Shown piece by piece: positions 25,295 to 33,323 of a DNA stretch of 64,000 bases (positions are counted from its first letter, which is position 1; each line of letters starts with the position of its first letter). This DNA is from Pseudomonas sp. ABC1. GTDB lineage: Bacteria; Pseudomonadota; Gammaproteobacteria; Pseudomonadales; Pseudomonadaceae. The notes under the pieces were generated by a model. It was not told the DNA's origin. It saw nothing but the letters and a program-made list of their open reading frames with translations, and did no database searches. Position numbers and translations under genes: made by a program. The stretch covers positions 2,168,001-2,232,000 of the forward strand of contig NZ_CP058349.1 in the NCBI RefSeq assembly GCF_013395055.1. Direction: 5' to 3'.

Positions 25295-26401
25295 TTGAGC
25301 AGACGCACCGCCTTCTTCTTCGACGAACGCTGCTTCTGGCACGCCGCCGGGCTGCACAGCCTGATCGTGCCGGTGGGGGGCTGGGTGCAGCCGCCCAGTG
25401 CCGCCGGCCATGCCGAATCGCCGGAGAGCAAGCGGCGCCTGAAGAACCTGATGGATGTCTCGGGGCTGAGCAGCCAATTGCGCTTGCGCAACGCGCCGCT
25501 GGCCAGCCAGGAGGATCTTCTGCGGGTGCACCCGGCCAGCTACCTGCAACGCTTCCAGGCCATGAGTGACGCTGGCCACGGCGAGCTGGGCGAGGAAGCG
25601 CCGGTCGGCCCCGGCAGCTACGAGATCGCCCGGCTTTCCGCCGGGCTGGCCATCGACGCGGTGGACGCGGTGCTGCGCGGCGAAGCGGACAACGCCTATG
25701 CCCTGTCGCGGCCACCAGGCCACCACTGCCTGGCCGACCGTGGCCTGGGCTTCTGCTACCTGGCCAATATCGCCATCGCCGTCGAAACGGCCAGGGCGCG
25801 CCATGGCCTGGAGCGCATCGCCGTGCTGGACTGGGACGTGCACCACGGCAACGGCACCCAATCGATCTTCTACGAACGCGACGACGTGCTCACCCTGTCA
25901 CTGCACCAGGACCGCTGCTTCCCGGTGGACAGCGGCAGCATCGAGGAGCGCGGTACGGGCGCCGGGCTGGGCTATAACCTGAACGTGCCGCTGTACCCCG
26001 GCTCCGGACACGATGCCTACCTGTACGCGCTGCACCGGTTGATCCTGCCGCGCCTGGAAGACTTCCGCCCGCAATTGATCATCGTCGCCTGCGGCTACGA
26101 CGCCAACGCAGTGGACCCGCTGGCACGCATGCAACTGCACAGCGAATCCTTCCGCGCCATGACCGCCCTGCTGCTGGACGCCGCCGACCGCCTGTGCGAC
26201 GGCCGCCTGGTGCTGGTGCACGAAGGCGGCTATGCCGAAGCCTACGTGCCCTTCTGCGGCCACGCCGCCATCGAAGCCCTGGCCCAGGTGCGCACCGAAG
26301 TCCAGGACCCGTTCCTCGCCATGATCACCGCCCAGCAACCGGATGCCGCCTTCCAGGCGTTCCAGCGCGCCGAGCTGGATCGGCAGGCGGGGTTGTCGTA
26401 A
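25295..26401 (+). CDS. HDAC-like amidohydrolase (class II histone deacetylase family)
   Basis: 368 aa, zinc amidohydrolase of the arginase/deacetylase fold. Visible active-site elements: RPPGHH (His143-His144), LDWDVHHGNGTQ (metal ligands Asp181 and His183), GYDANAVDPLA (Asp269) and HEGGYAEAY (Tyr313). The opening RRTAFFFDERCFWHAAGLHS and PVGGWVQPPSAAGHAESPE closely resemble Pseudomonas/Bordetella HDAH-type proteins. It should remove acyl groups from an N-acylated amine; linkage to SpuC-like and ALDH genes suggests an acetylated polyamine or related amine. Start is TTG at 25295, supported by AAGGAA 8 nt upstream. Confidence 0.9.
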   Translation: MSRRTAFFFDERCFWHAAGLHSLIVPVGGWVQPPSAAGHAESPESKRRLKNLMDVSGLSSQLRLRNAPLASQEDLLRVHPASYLQRFQAMSDAGHGELGEEAPVGPGSYEIARLSAGLAIDAVDAVLRGEADNAYALSRPPGHHCLADRGLGFCYLANIAIAVETARARHGLERIAVLDWDVHHGNGTQSIFYERDDVLTLSLHQDRCFPVDSGSIEERGTGAGLGYNLNVPLYPGSGHDAYLYALHRLILPRLEDFRPQLIIVACGYDANAVDPLARMQLHSESFRAMTALLLDAADRLCDGRLVLVHEGGYAEAYVPFCGHAAIEALAQVRTEVQDPFLAMITAQQPDAAFQAFQRAELDRQAGLS

Positions 26402-26417
26402 TCCGCACCACCTCGCG

Positions 26418-26437
26418 GGAGCGGACCTGACCGCTCC
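26418..26437 (+). terminator. Small hairpin after the HDAC-like gene
   Basis: GGAGCGG (26418-26424) and CCGCTCC (26431-26437) with a 6-nt loop, 16 bp after the stop codon. No U-tract; a weak terminator at best. Confidence 0.3.
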
Positions 26438-26593
26438 TGCATCACAATGCTTCAGCCTCTCACCGACAGACCGTAGCGCCGAAATCTTAATACTGTGGTC
26501 GTACCCCGCCGCGCCCTTCTATGGCACATTGCCGCGCGGCACGGGAGCATCGATAAAGCCCCGCACAACCACCGTTATTGGCCTGAGTCGTTC

Positions 26594-27079
26594 ATGCGTA
26601 TTCTTTTGGCGTTATTACTCATATTCGGAGCATCTTGCATGGCACAAGCCGAGTACACCTGGTCTGTCGCAACGGGGCAGGCAAATGGAAATCCCCTGGT
26701 ATTCAAGTTCATCAATGAAACACCCACCCCGGACATTCGCCAGCAAATGCCCTGGCTCACCGTCGTGTCATGGAAATACGATGGCTCGGAAAATGGCGGC
26801 ATGCCTTCAGACGCGGTCAACGCATCCTTGATACAACTCGAAGACCACCTCGAAAAAATAGAAGGCGAGGGAACGCTCTACCTTCCCGTCTATTCAGTCA
26901 CAGGAAACAACCTGAAGGAGTTCGTTTTCCACATCGCGGATCGCGAGCGGTTCATGGAAAACTTCAACCAGGCCCTGCAAGGTCAACCGGTGTATCCCAT
27001 CGGGATTAACTTCTACGAAGACAAGGAATGGAGCGAGCTGGCCAAGCTCCACAAAGGTGTTGCCGCCGGTAGCCACTGA
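26594..27079 (+). CDS. DUF695-like exported protein
   Basis: 161 aa. Signal peptide: MRILLALLLIFGASCMAQA, predicted cleavage before EYTW. The mature part has the DUF695 pattern of a WLTVVSWKYDG strand, a GMPSDAV segment, a LIQLEDHL helix, a LYLPVYSVTGNNLKEFVFHI core and PVYPIGINFYEDKEWSEL at the end. Function unknown. Lower GC and different codon choice than its neighbours, like the Fic gene that follows convergently, suggest both came in together. The ATG at 26594 is preferred over longer frames because the signal peptide begins there, although a good ribosome site is not obvious. Confidence 0.72.
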   Translation: MRILLALLLIFGASCMAQAEYTWSVATGQANGNPLVFKFINETPTPDIRQQMPWLTVVSWKYDGSENGGMPSDAVNASLIQLEDHLEKIEGEGTLYLPVYSVTGNNLKEFVFHIADRERFMENFNQALQGQPVYPIGINFYEDKEWSELAKLHKGVAAGSH

Positions 27080-27167
27080 GGCTGACTCAGGGGTTCTCAA
27101 TAACCGGGCTGGCTATCAACACAGTTGTTGCAGAAAGCACCCGAAACAGACGCAAACTCTCTGCTAC

Positions 27168-28361
27168 TCAAGCAAAGCGTCGATGCAGATCCGGGAAAAT
27201 CTCCTGTGCGAACCAGACGGGCAAGCCGATCGAGACCTCCCTGGCCTTGGGGCTGGCACTGAGCACCAGACCCAGGCTTTGCAATACCTTCAACTCTTCT
27301 ATCGCCAGGCGTTCGGAGATGCCCAGGAAGGTCTTGAAGGTCGCCCTTGGCATCGTGCCCTGGGTCAACAACGCATGGACCGCCGCCGCCGAGGTGCGAC
27401 GGACTTTGCGCTCCAGCAGGCGCTCGTTGCTGATAAAGCATCTGTCGATCCGGCTTCTGAGCTTGCGGGTATCCAGTGCGTCGATCATGTACTCCACCTG
27501 GTCGAGGGAGACCTCGAACATGAATCGGATAAAGCCGATGTAGTGCTTGAGGGACAGTTGCCCCCTGCCATCCAGATCGCCTTCCCGTGGTCGATCGGCA
27601 TTGGCCATACAGGCGTAATAATCCTGCTGTCGCCGGGCCAACCCACGGGAAATCGACCAGAGATTCGAACGCAGGCCCAGGTGCCTGAGTTGCAGATGGG
27701 TCACCAGCCTTACCAATCGCCCGTTGCCATCCATGAAGGGATGCACCCAGGCCAGCCTGTGGTGATAGGCCATGGTGGCAACCAGGCGCATACGTGGGTC
27801 TTCGATCCGGGCGATCCATGTCTGCATCAGCTTGAGCATCGGCTCGACCACTGCGGCATCCGGCGCCAAGTGATGACCAACCCTGACCTGCTCGTCGGAT
27901 TCGCTACGAATCCTTCCGGGGATCAATCGCCTGTCGCTATGGGCGATTTGCAATAGATCCTGCGGAATATCCCTGAACAGGGCCTTGTGAGAAATGCTGA
28001 TGCACTGGGGCGACAGCATCCAACTCCAACGAGAGCCGCTGGGGAGCATTTCGACAAAGCGCTCCATGATTTTCTGGACCTTTATCTGCCGAGCGGCCAG
28101 TTCGTTCAGTTGCTTGCGCTCACGCTTGGGGACACTCAGGGCCTGCTGAAGATCAGCGGGGGATGAATACTGGCCCTCAATCAGGTTGGAGTAATAGGTG
28201 TTGGTGACTTCCAGCAACGAAGCCAATGCTGCACGCGTCGCAGGGGCCAGACGGCCATCGAGAAATGCCCCCCGCTCGGGAAGTGAAGACGCCATGGCGA
28301 AAATATCGTCTGGAATTTCCGCTGGCAAAATGGGCATCAGGAAATTCTTGTCTGTAATCAT
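27168..28361 (-). CDS. Fic family protein, class II (N-terminal inhibitory helix)
   Basis: 397 aa. Canonical Fic motif HPFMDGNGRLVR at residues 207-218 and an inhibitory helix motif SNLIEG (residues 58-63, S-x-x-x-E-G) near the N-terminus, the class II layout in which the protein restrains itself. A C-terminal winged-helix-like part (~320-397) is likely. Fic enzymes usually AMPylate a protein target. The ATG at 28361 follows TCTGAAG with AAGGAAA ~7 nt upstream; a longer frame reaches 28559 but adds AT-rich sequence without family similarity. The gene is lower in GC than the flanking catabolic genes and points against them. Confidence 0.87.
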   Translation of the reverse strand: MITDKNFLMPILPAEIPDDIFAMASSLPERGAFLDGRLAPATRAALASLLEVTNTYYSNLIEGQYSSPADLQQALSVPKRERKQLNELAARQIKVQKIMERFVEMLPSGSRWSWMLSPQCISISHKALFRDIPQDLLQIAHSDRRLIPGRIRSESDEQVRVGHHLAPDAAVVEPMLKLMQTWIARIEDPRMRLVATMAYHHRLAWVHPFMDGNGRLVRLVTHLQLRHLGLRSNLWSISRGLARRQQDYYACMANADRPREGDLDGRGQLSLKHYIGFIRFMFEVSLDQVEYMIDALDTRKLRSRIDRCFISNERLLERKVRRTSAAAVHALLTQGTMPRATFKTFLGISERLAIEELKVLQSLGLVLSASPKAREVSIGLPVWFAQEIFPDLHRRFA

Positions 28362-28933
28362 CTTCAGATTTCCTTGCAGATATTTTCTGTCCACCTCTTC
28401 AACAAGAATAAGCTCTACAGCTATTTTCAGGCTTTTATTTCTTACAAAAAATTCACATTTATTTTCATATCTTATTATTCCGGAATTTTCTCTGAATGGA
28501 TGCAGGCAGCGTTTGCCTGGCACGTTATCAACGTGCGGGCTACTGAACGCCTGCGCCATTCATCCTGAATCGCCGGAATTGCCCTTCCTATTACCACTGC
28601 CAATATTTTTCATGGCCTGCCGCCTGCGGTGCCGAGGAGCCTGCGCGTTCGGTCTGCTGCCCCGTCGTGGAGCACGCGAAGGGCCTGAGCGCAGCGGTTT
28701 TCGGGTGCTGCGAGCCCGGCCAGGCAGGTGGCTTGCCGAGTGCTTGCGGAGCATGCCCCGTAATGCGGCGAAATGCCCCACAAGGGGGCGCGGCAAGCGA
28801 GCTTTTTCGTATGTCCCGATGACATTTTTAATGTTTTTCCTGTTTTTGCGCTTACGCCACTATCGGTTCAGCCACGGGTTTGCAGGCCCTCTGCCAGCCC
28901 TCACTTGACCGACCGACTGCGGGAGTGTCCGCC
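28362..28933. other. Intergenic region between fic and the ABC transporter block
   Basis: About 570 bp. 28362-28510 is distinctly AT-rich and should hold the fic promoter. 28570-28800 is GC-rich with no credible gene and a small hairpin GCCCC-ACAA-GGGGGC (28775-28789). 28803-28875 is the second copy of the shared upstream element. Short frames here have no family similarity. Confidence 0.65.
28803..28875 (+). promoter_or_regulatory. Shared upstream element, copy B (before ABC transporter)
   Basis: Matches 22051-22124 closely over ~73 bp, including ATGTC-CCGAT-GACAT (28811-28825). In this copy a second overlapping palindrome ACATT-TTT-AATGT is present. It ends 58 bp before the ATG of the substrate-binding protein. 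Weak similarity continues a little upstream (GGCGCG and GAGC near the T-tract). Confidence 0.6.
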
Positions 28934-29917
28934 ATGCGTAAGTTCTCTGCTCGATCCCTGCTCCGCCCCCTCACCTGTGCATCCCTGGCCCTTGGCCTGG
29001 CTGGCGGCGCCAATGCCGGCACGCTGTCCATCGGCCACACCACCTGGGTGGGCTACGGCACCCTGTACCTGGCGCGCGACCTTGGCTACTTCAAGGAGAA
29101 AGGCCTGGACGTCGAGTTCACGGTGATCGAGGAAGCCTCGATGTACATGGCCGCACAAGCCTCGGGCAAGCTGTCCGGCTCGGCCTCGACCATCGACGAA
29201 ATCCTCAAGTACCGCCCCAACTTCTGCTTCAAGGCAGTCGCCGCACTGGACGAAAGCCACGGTGGCGACGGCGTGCTGGTGGGCAACGACATCACCAGCC
29301 TGAAGGAGCTGAAAGGCAAGAACGTCGCGGTCAATGAAGGTTCGGTGTCGCAGTTCTGGCTGTCCTACCTGCTCAAGCAGAACGGCATGAGCATGGCTGA
29401 CCTGAACGTGCAGAACATGACCGCCGACGATGCCGCCAGTGCCTTTATCGCCGGGCGCGTACCGGCGGCGGTGACCTGGGAACCGAACCTGTCGCTGGTG
29501 CGCCAGAAAGGCCAGGGCAAGGTGCTGGTCGACAGCAGCCAGACCCCTGGCGTGATCGTCGACGTGGTGGCACTCAACTGCGAGGTGATCGAGAAGCAAC
29601 CCGAGGACGTGAAGGCGCTGGTCGACGGTCTCTACCGCGCCGTGCAGTACACCCGCGAACACCCGCAGGAAGCCTACGCGATCATGGCCAAGGGTGTCGG
29701 CGGCTACCTCGCCAACCCGGCGGACCTGGCCGAAGCGGCCAAGGGCGTGAAGTTCTATGACCAGGCCATGAGCGAGAAGCTGCTCGGCACCCCCGGCAAG
29801 CCCGGCGACATCGCCGCGATCATCGAACTGGCCAACGAGACCTGGAGCGCCCTGCAGGGCAAGAAACTTGCAGTCAGCTACGAGGACCTGGTCGACACGC
29901 GCTTCGTCACCCCCTGA
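28934..29917 (+). CDS. ABC transporter substrate-binding protein, NitT/TauT type
   Basis: 327 aa with a signal peptide (cleavage after GGANA, residue ~28). The mature part begins TLSIGHTTWVGYGTLYLARD and continues LGYFKEKGLDVEFTVIEE, typical of the NMT1/SsuA/TauA family, with a later GRVPAAVTWEPNLSLV segment. It is a periplasmic receptor for a small organic solute. The permease and ATPase genes follow on the same strand. The family takes sulfonates, nitrate, thiamine precursors and others; the substrate here is not readable, but linked enzymes point to an amine or amino alcohol. ATG at 28934. Confidence 0.9.
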   Translation: MRKFSARSLLRPLTCASLALGLAGGANAGTLSIGHTTWVGYGTLYLARDLGYFKEKGLDVEFTVIEEASMYMAAQASGKLSGSASTIDEILKYRPNFCFKAVAALDESHGGDGVLVGNDITSLKELKGKNVAVNEGSVSQFWLSYLLKQNGMSMADLNVQNMTADDAASAFIAGRVPAAVTWEPNLSLVRQKGQGKVLVDSSQTPGVIVDVVALNCEVIEKQPEDVKALVDGLYRAVQYTREHPQEAYAIMAKGVGGYLANPADLAEAAKGVKFYDQAMSEKLLGTPGKPGDIAAIIELANETWSALQGKKLAVSYEDLVDTRFVTP

Positions 29918-29941
29918 TGGCCCTTCCCTCTTAGGGTGTTC

Positions 29942-29999
29942 GTAGGGTGCGCCATGCGCACCGACTGGCCTCTTGTCGGTACGCACAAGCCCGCCCTAC
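29942..29999. repeat. GTAGGGTGCGC inverted repeat, copy 4 (degenerate)
   Basis: Left arm GTAGGGTGCGCCATGCGCA is intact (29942-29960); the right arm (ending GCCCGCCCTAC at 29999) is eroded. It sits between the substrate-binding protein and permease genes, inside an apparent operon. Confidence 0.8.
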
Positions 30000-30047
30000 G
30001 GACGCTCGTCACCCGTTCGCCTTGCATCGCAATCGGAGACAACACGC

Positions 30048-30851
30048 ATGACTCGCCGCAACTCGCTCCTGAGCCGCTGCCTGACGCCCAAGGCCAGCCT
30101 GCCGGCGCCGCTGGTGTGGCTGGCGGGGCTGACCGGCTGGCTCGCCCTGCTGGGCCTGTGGGCCGGCCTTTCCTATGGTGGGGTAATCCCCTCGATGTTC
30201 CTGCCGACGCCCGGCCAGGTGCTCGACGCCGGCCAGCGCCTGGCCGCCGACGGCACGCTGGACAAGCATGTGCTGGCCAGCCTGGAAGTGGTACTGATCG
30301 GCTTCGGCGTCTCGGCGCTGGTGTCGGTGCCGCTGGGCCTGCTGATGGGCAGCTTCCGCATCGTCCAGGCCATTCTCGAACCCCTGGTCAACTTCATCCG
30401 CTACCTGCCGGTGACCTCCTTCGTACCGCTGTTCATCCTGTGGATCGGCATCGGCCTGGAGCAGCGCGTGGCGGTGATCATCTTCGGTGTGTTCTTCCAG
30501 CAACTGGTGATGATCTCGGACGTGTCGCGCGGCGTCTCGAAAGACCTGCTCAACGCCAGCTACACCCTTGGCGCCAAGCGCCGCGACGTGATCTTCCACG
30601 TGCTCGGCCCGGCTTCGCTGCCAGGCATCCTCGACACCCTGCGGGTGACCATGGGCTGGGCCTGGACCTACCTGGTGGTGGCCGAACTGGTCGCAGCCTC
30701 CAGCGGCCTCGGCTACATCAGCCTCAAGGCCATGCGTGGCTTCCAGGTGGATGTGATCTTCCTCGCCATCGCCATCATCGGCCTGCTCGGGCTGATCACC
30801 GATCAACTGTTCCGTCTGCTTCGACTGAGGATTGCCGCATGGGCGCAGTAG
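30048..30851 (+). CDS. ABC transporter permease, NitT/TauT type
   Basis: 267 aa, about six transmembrane helices, with the inner-membrane permease signature near residues 175-200 (ASYTLGAKRRDVIFHVLGPA), which docks on the ATPase. The ATG at 30048 is preceded by CGGAGAC; the ATPase gene starts 13 bp before its stop, so the two are coupled. It forms the membrane channel for the solute bound by the upstream receptor. Confidence 0.92.
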   Translation: MTRRNSLLSRCLTPKASLPAPLVWLAGLTGWLALLGLWAGLSYGGVIPSMFLPTPGQVLDAGQRLAADGTLDKHVLASLEVVLIGFGVSALVSVPLGLLMGSFRIVQAILEPLVNFIRYLPVTSFVPLFILWIGIGLEQRVAVIIFGVFFQQLVMISDVSRGVSKDLLNASYTLGAKRRDVIFHVLGPASLPGILDTLRVTMGWAWTYLVVAELVAASSGLGYISLKAMRGFQVDVIFLAIAIIGLLGLITDQLFRLLRLRIAAWAQ

Positions 30852-31672
30852 CCAAGAAACCCTACATCATGCCGGCGCTCAGCGAGTACGCCGAAGTCGC
30901 CGCACGACTCAAGGTGGACAACGTCTGCCTGCGCTACCAGTCGCCCAAGGGCGAGACCTTCACCGCGCTGGATAACGTGTCCTTCGAGGTGCCGGACCAG
31001 CAGTTCGCGGTGATCGTCGGTCCGTCCGGCTGCGGCAAGTCGAGCCTGCTCTACCTCACTGCCGGCCTCAACGAGCCAAGCGACGGCGCCATCTACGTCG
31101 GCGGGGAGAAGGTCGAAGGGCCGGGCGCCGACCGTGGCATGGTGTTCCAGGGCTACACCCTGTTCCCCTGGCTGACGGTGCGCCGCAACATCGAGTTCGG
31201 CCTCAAGCGCCGCGGGCTGGAGTCCAGCGAGATCAACACCATCGTCGAGTACTACCTCGAGGAAGTGGGGCTGAAGAAATTCGCCGAGCATTATCCCAAG
31301 CAGCTCTCCGGCGGCATGATGCAGCGCGTGGCGATCGCCCGCGCGCTGGCCAATGACCCGCAGATCCTGCTGATGGACGAGCCCTTCGGCGCCCTCGACA
31401 GCCAGACCCGCCTGCAGATGCAACAGTTGCTGCTGCGCGTCTGGGGCAACAGCAAGAAGACCGTGGTGTTCGTCACCCACGACATCGACGAGGCCATCCT
31501 GCTCGCCGACCGCATCTATGTGATGGGCGCGCGGCCAGGGCGGATCAAGGAAATCCTCGACGTGCCCATCGAACGTCCACGCAACCTGGAAATGGTCATG
31601 GAGCCCGAGTTCATCCGCATGAAGCGGCAGATTCTCGAACTGCTGCATGACGACCTGGAAGAGGTGCACTGA
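30839..31672 (+). CDS. ABC transporter ATP-binding protein, NitT/TauT type
   Basis: 277 aa. Walker A GPSGCGKSS (residues 61-69), Q-loop in VFQGYTLFPW, signature LSGGM (156-160), Walker B ILLMDEP (176-182) and H-loop in VTHDIDEA. A roughly 25-residue N-terminal extension precedes the nucleotide-binding domain. It powers uptake through the permease encoded just upstream. The GMC oxidoreductase ATG is one base after its stop codon, so transporter and enzyme are one transcript. Confidence 0.94.
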   Translation: MGAVAKKPYIMPALSEYAEVAARLKVDNVCLRYQSPKGETFTALDNVSFEVPDQQFAVIVGPSGCGKSSLLYLTAGLNEPSDGAIYVGGEKVEGPGADRGMVFQGYTLFPWLTVRRNIEFGLKRRGLESSEINTIVEYYLEEVGLKKFAEHYPKQLSGGMMQRVAIARALANDPQILLMDEPFGALDSQTRLQMQQLLLRVWGNSKKTVVFVTHDIDEAILLADRIYVMGARPGRIKEILDVPIERPRNLEMVMEPEFIRMKRQILELLHDDLEEVH

Positions 31673-31673
31673 C

Positions 31674-33296
31674 ATGGCCGGCGACAGCTACGACTACCTG
31701 ATCATCGGCGCCGGCTCGGCCGGCTGCGTGCTGGCCAACCGCCTGAGCGCCGACCCGGCCGTGCGCGTGTGCCTGATCGAAGCCGGCGGCAGCGACGCCA
31801 GCCCACGCGTGCAGGTGCCGGCCGGCACCATCACCCTGTACAAGAGCAAGGTGTTCAGTTGGAACTACTTCTCCGCGCCGCAGAAGCACCTTGCCGGGCG
31901 CAGCCTGCACACCCCGCGCGGCAAGGCCCTCGGCGGCTCCAGCGCGATGAACAGCATGATCTACATCCGTGGCGACGCCAGCGACTATGACCGCTGGGAG
32001 GCCGCCGGTTGCCCCGGCTGGGGCTGGAACGACGTGCTGCCCTACTTCAAGAAATCCGAAAGCAACCGCCTCGGCCAGTCGCTGCAGTACCACGGCACCC
32101 AGGGCGAGCTGCTGGTGGACAAGCCGCGCGACCCCAACCCGCTGTCGGAGCGCTACGTTCGCGCCGCCGAGCGCAGTGGCCTGCCTCGCAACGACGACTT
32201 CAACGGCGGCACACTGGAAGGCTCGGGCATCTACAACGTCACCCAGAAGGATGCGCGCCGGCTGTCCAGCTACCGCGCCTTCGTCGCGCCGATACGCCAG
32301 CGCGACAACCTGACCGTGCTGACCTGCTGCGAGGTGGAGCGGCTGCTGCTCGACGGCGAGCGCGTGACCGGTGTGGAACTGCGCCAGACCGGCCAGTGGC
32401 GCACCCTGCACTGCACCGGCGAAACCATCCTCTGCGCGGGCGCACTGGGCTCGCCACATATCCTGCTCAAGTCCGGCATCGGCCCGAAAGCAGAGCTGGA
32501 AGCCGCAGGAGTGGCTTGCCGAATCGACCTGCCCGGCGTCGGCAAGAACCTGCAGGACCATATCGACGGGCTGGTCACCGTACGCTCGAAAAGCCCGCTG
32601 TCACTGGGCTTCTCCCTCGGCTCGCTGCCCAAGGTACTGGCCGCACCCTTGCAGTACCTAGCACGCAAGGCCGGCTGGCTGACCACCAACTACGTCGAGG
32701 CCGGCGGCTTCGCCCGCACGCCCCTGGCCGATACGCTGCCGGACGTGCAGATGCACTTCGTGCCCGGCTATCGCAGCCACCGTGGCCGACTGTTCGAGTG
32801 GGGCCATGGCTACGCGATCCACACCTGCGTGCTGCGGCCGAAAAGCATCGGCGAAGTGCGCCTGGGCGAAGGGCGCAGTCTGTCCATCGACTTCAATTTC
32901 CTCGACGACGAGGCCGACGCCAGAGTGCTGGTGGAAGGCGTCAAGCTGGCGCGGCGGATTCTCGCCCAGCCGGAGTTCGACGCCATTCGCGGCGAGGAAA
33001 TGCTGCCGGGGCCGCAGGTGCAGAGCGACGAGCAACTGCTGGCACACCTGCGCGACTACGCCGCCACCGTATTCCACCCGGTCGGCACCTGCCGCATGGG
33101 CAGCGACGAAGCCGCGGTGGTAACACCCGAGCTGAAGGTACGTGGCCTGTCCAACCTGCGCGTGGCCGACGCCTCGATCATGCCCACGCTGATCAGCGGC
33201 AACACCAACGCCCCCTGCATCATGATTGGCGAAAAGGCCGCGGATCTGGTGCTGAACAGCCCGAAGACAGCCGCAGGCACACAAACTCTGTCTTGA
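31674..33296 (+). CDS. GMC family FAD-dependent alcohol/choline dehydrogenase-like
   Basis: 540 aa. FAD motif GAGSAG (12-17), GMC signature 1 around TPRGKALGGSSAMNSMIYIR, signature 2 near GALGSPHILLKSGIGP, and the active-site His in VFHPVGTCRMG, followed by NTNAPCIMIGEKAAD. The family oxidises primary alcohols, choline being the best known, to aldehydes. In the same transcript as an uptake system it suggests an imported amino or quaternary alcohol; the ALDH gene of the other block could finish the oxidation. It is not a clear BetA, since no betB or betI is adjacent. Confidence 0.9.
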   Translation: MAGDSYDYLIIGAGSAGCVLANRLSADPAVRVCLIEAGGSDASPRVQVPAGTITLYKSKVFSWNYFSAPQKHLAGRSLHTPRGKALGGSSAMNSMIYIRGDASDYDRWEAAGCPGWGWNDVLPYFKKSESNRLGQSLQYHGTQGELLVDKPRDPNPLSERYVRAAERSGLPRNDDFNGGTLEGSGIYNVTQKDARRLSSYRAFVAPIRQRDNLTVLTCCEVERLLLDGERVTGVELRQTGQWRTLHCTGETILCAGALGSPHILLKSGIGPKAELEAAGVACRIDLPGVGKNLQDHIDGLVTVRSKSPLSLGFSLGSLPKVLAAPLQYLARKAGWLTTNYVEAGGFARTPLADTLPDVQMHFVPGYRSHRGRLFEWGHGYAIHTCVLRPKSIGEVRLGEGRSLSIDFNFLDDEADARVLVEGVKLARRILAQPEFDAIRGEEMLPGPQVQSDEQLLAHLRDYAATVFHPVGTCRMGSDEAAVVTPELKVRGLSNLRVADASIMPTLISGNTNAPCIMIGEKAADLVLNSPKTAAGTQTLS

Positions 33297-33323
33297 CCGG
33301 ATAACGCCATGGACGGCATTGCC

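Noticed and set aside
28362..28559. N-terminal extension of the Fic protein to 28559
   Set aside because: The added stretch is AT-rich and not Fic-like; a good ribosome site precedes ATG 28361.
22009..29126. Small frames beginning in the shared element (22009-22317 and 28773-29126) with similar peptides (FFVCPGDIFN / FFVCPDDIFN)
   Set aside because: The peptide similarity comes from the shared DNA. Frames have no ribosome site and diverge beyond it, so I treat the element as regulatory or a repeat, though a conserved micro-ORF cannot be excluded.
31674..33296. Naming the GMC gene betA
   Set aside because: Neither betB nor betI is adjacent and the transporter is NitT/TauT type; the enzyme could act on other alcohols.
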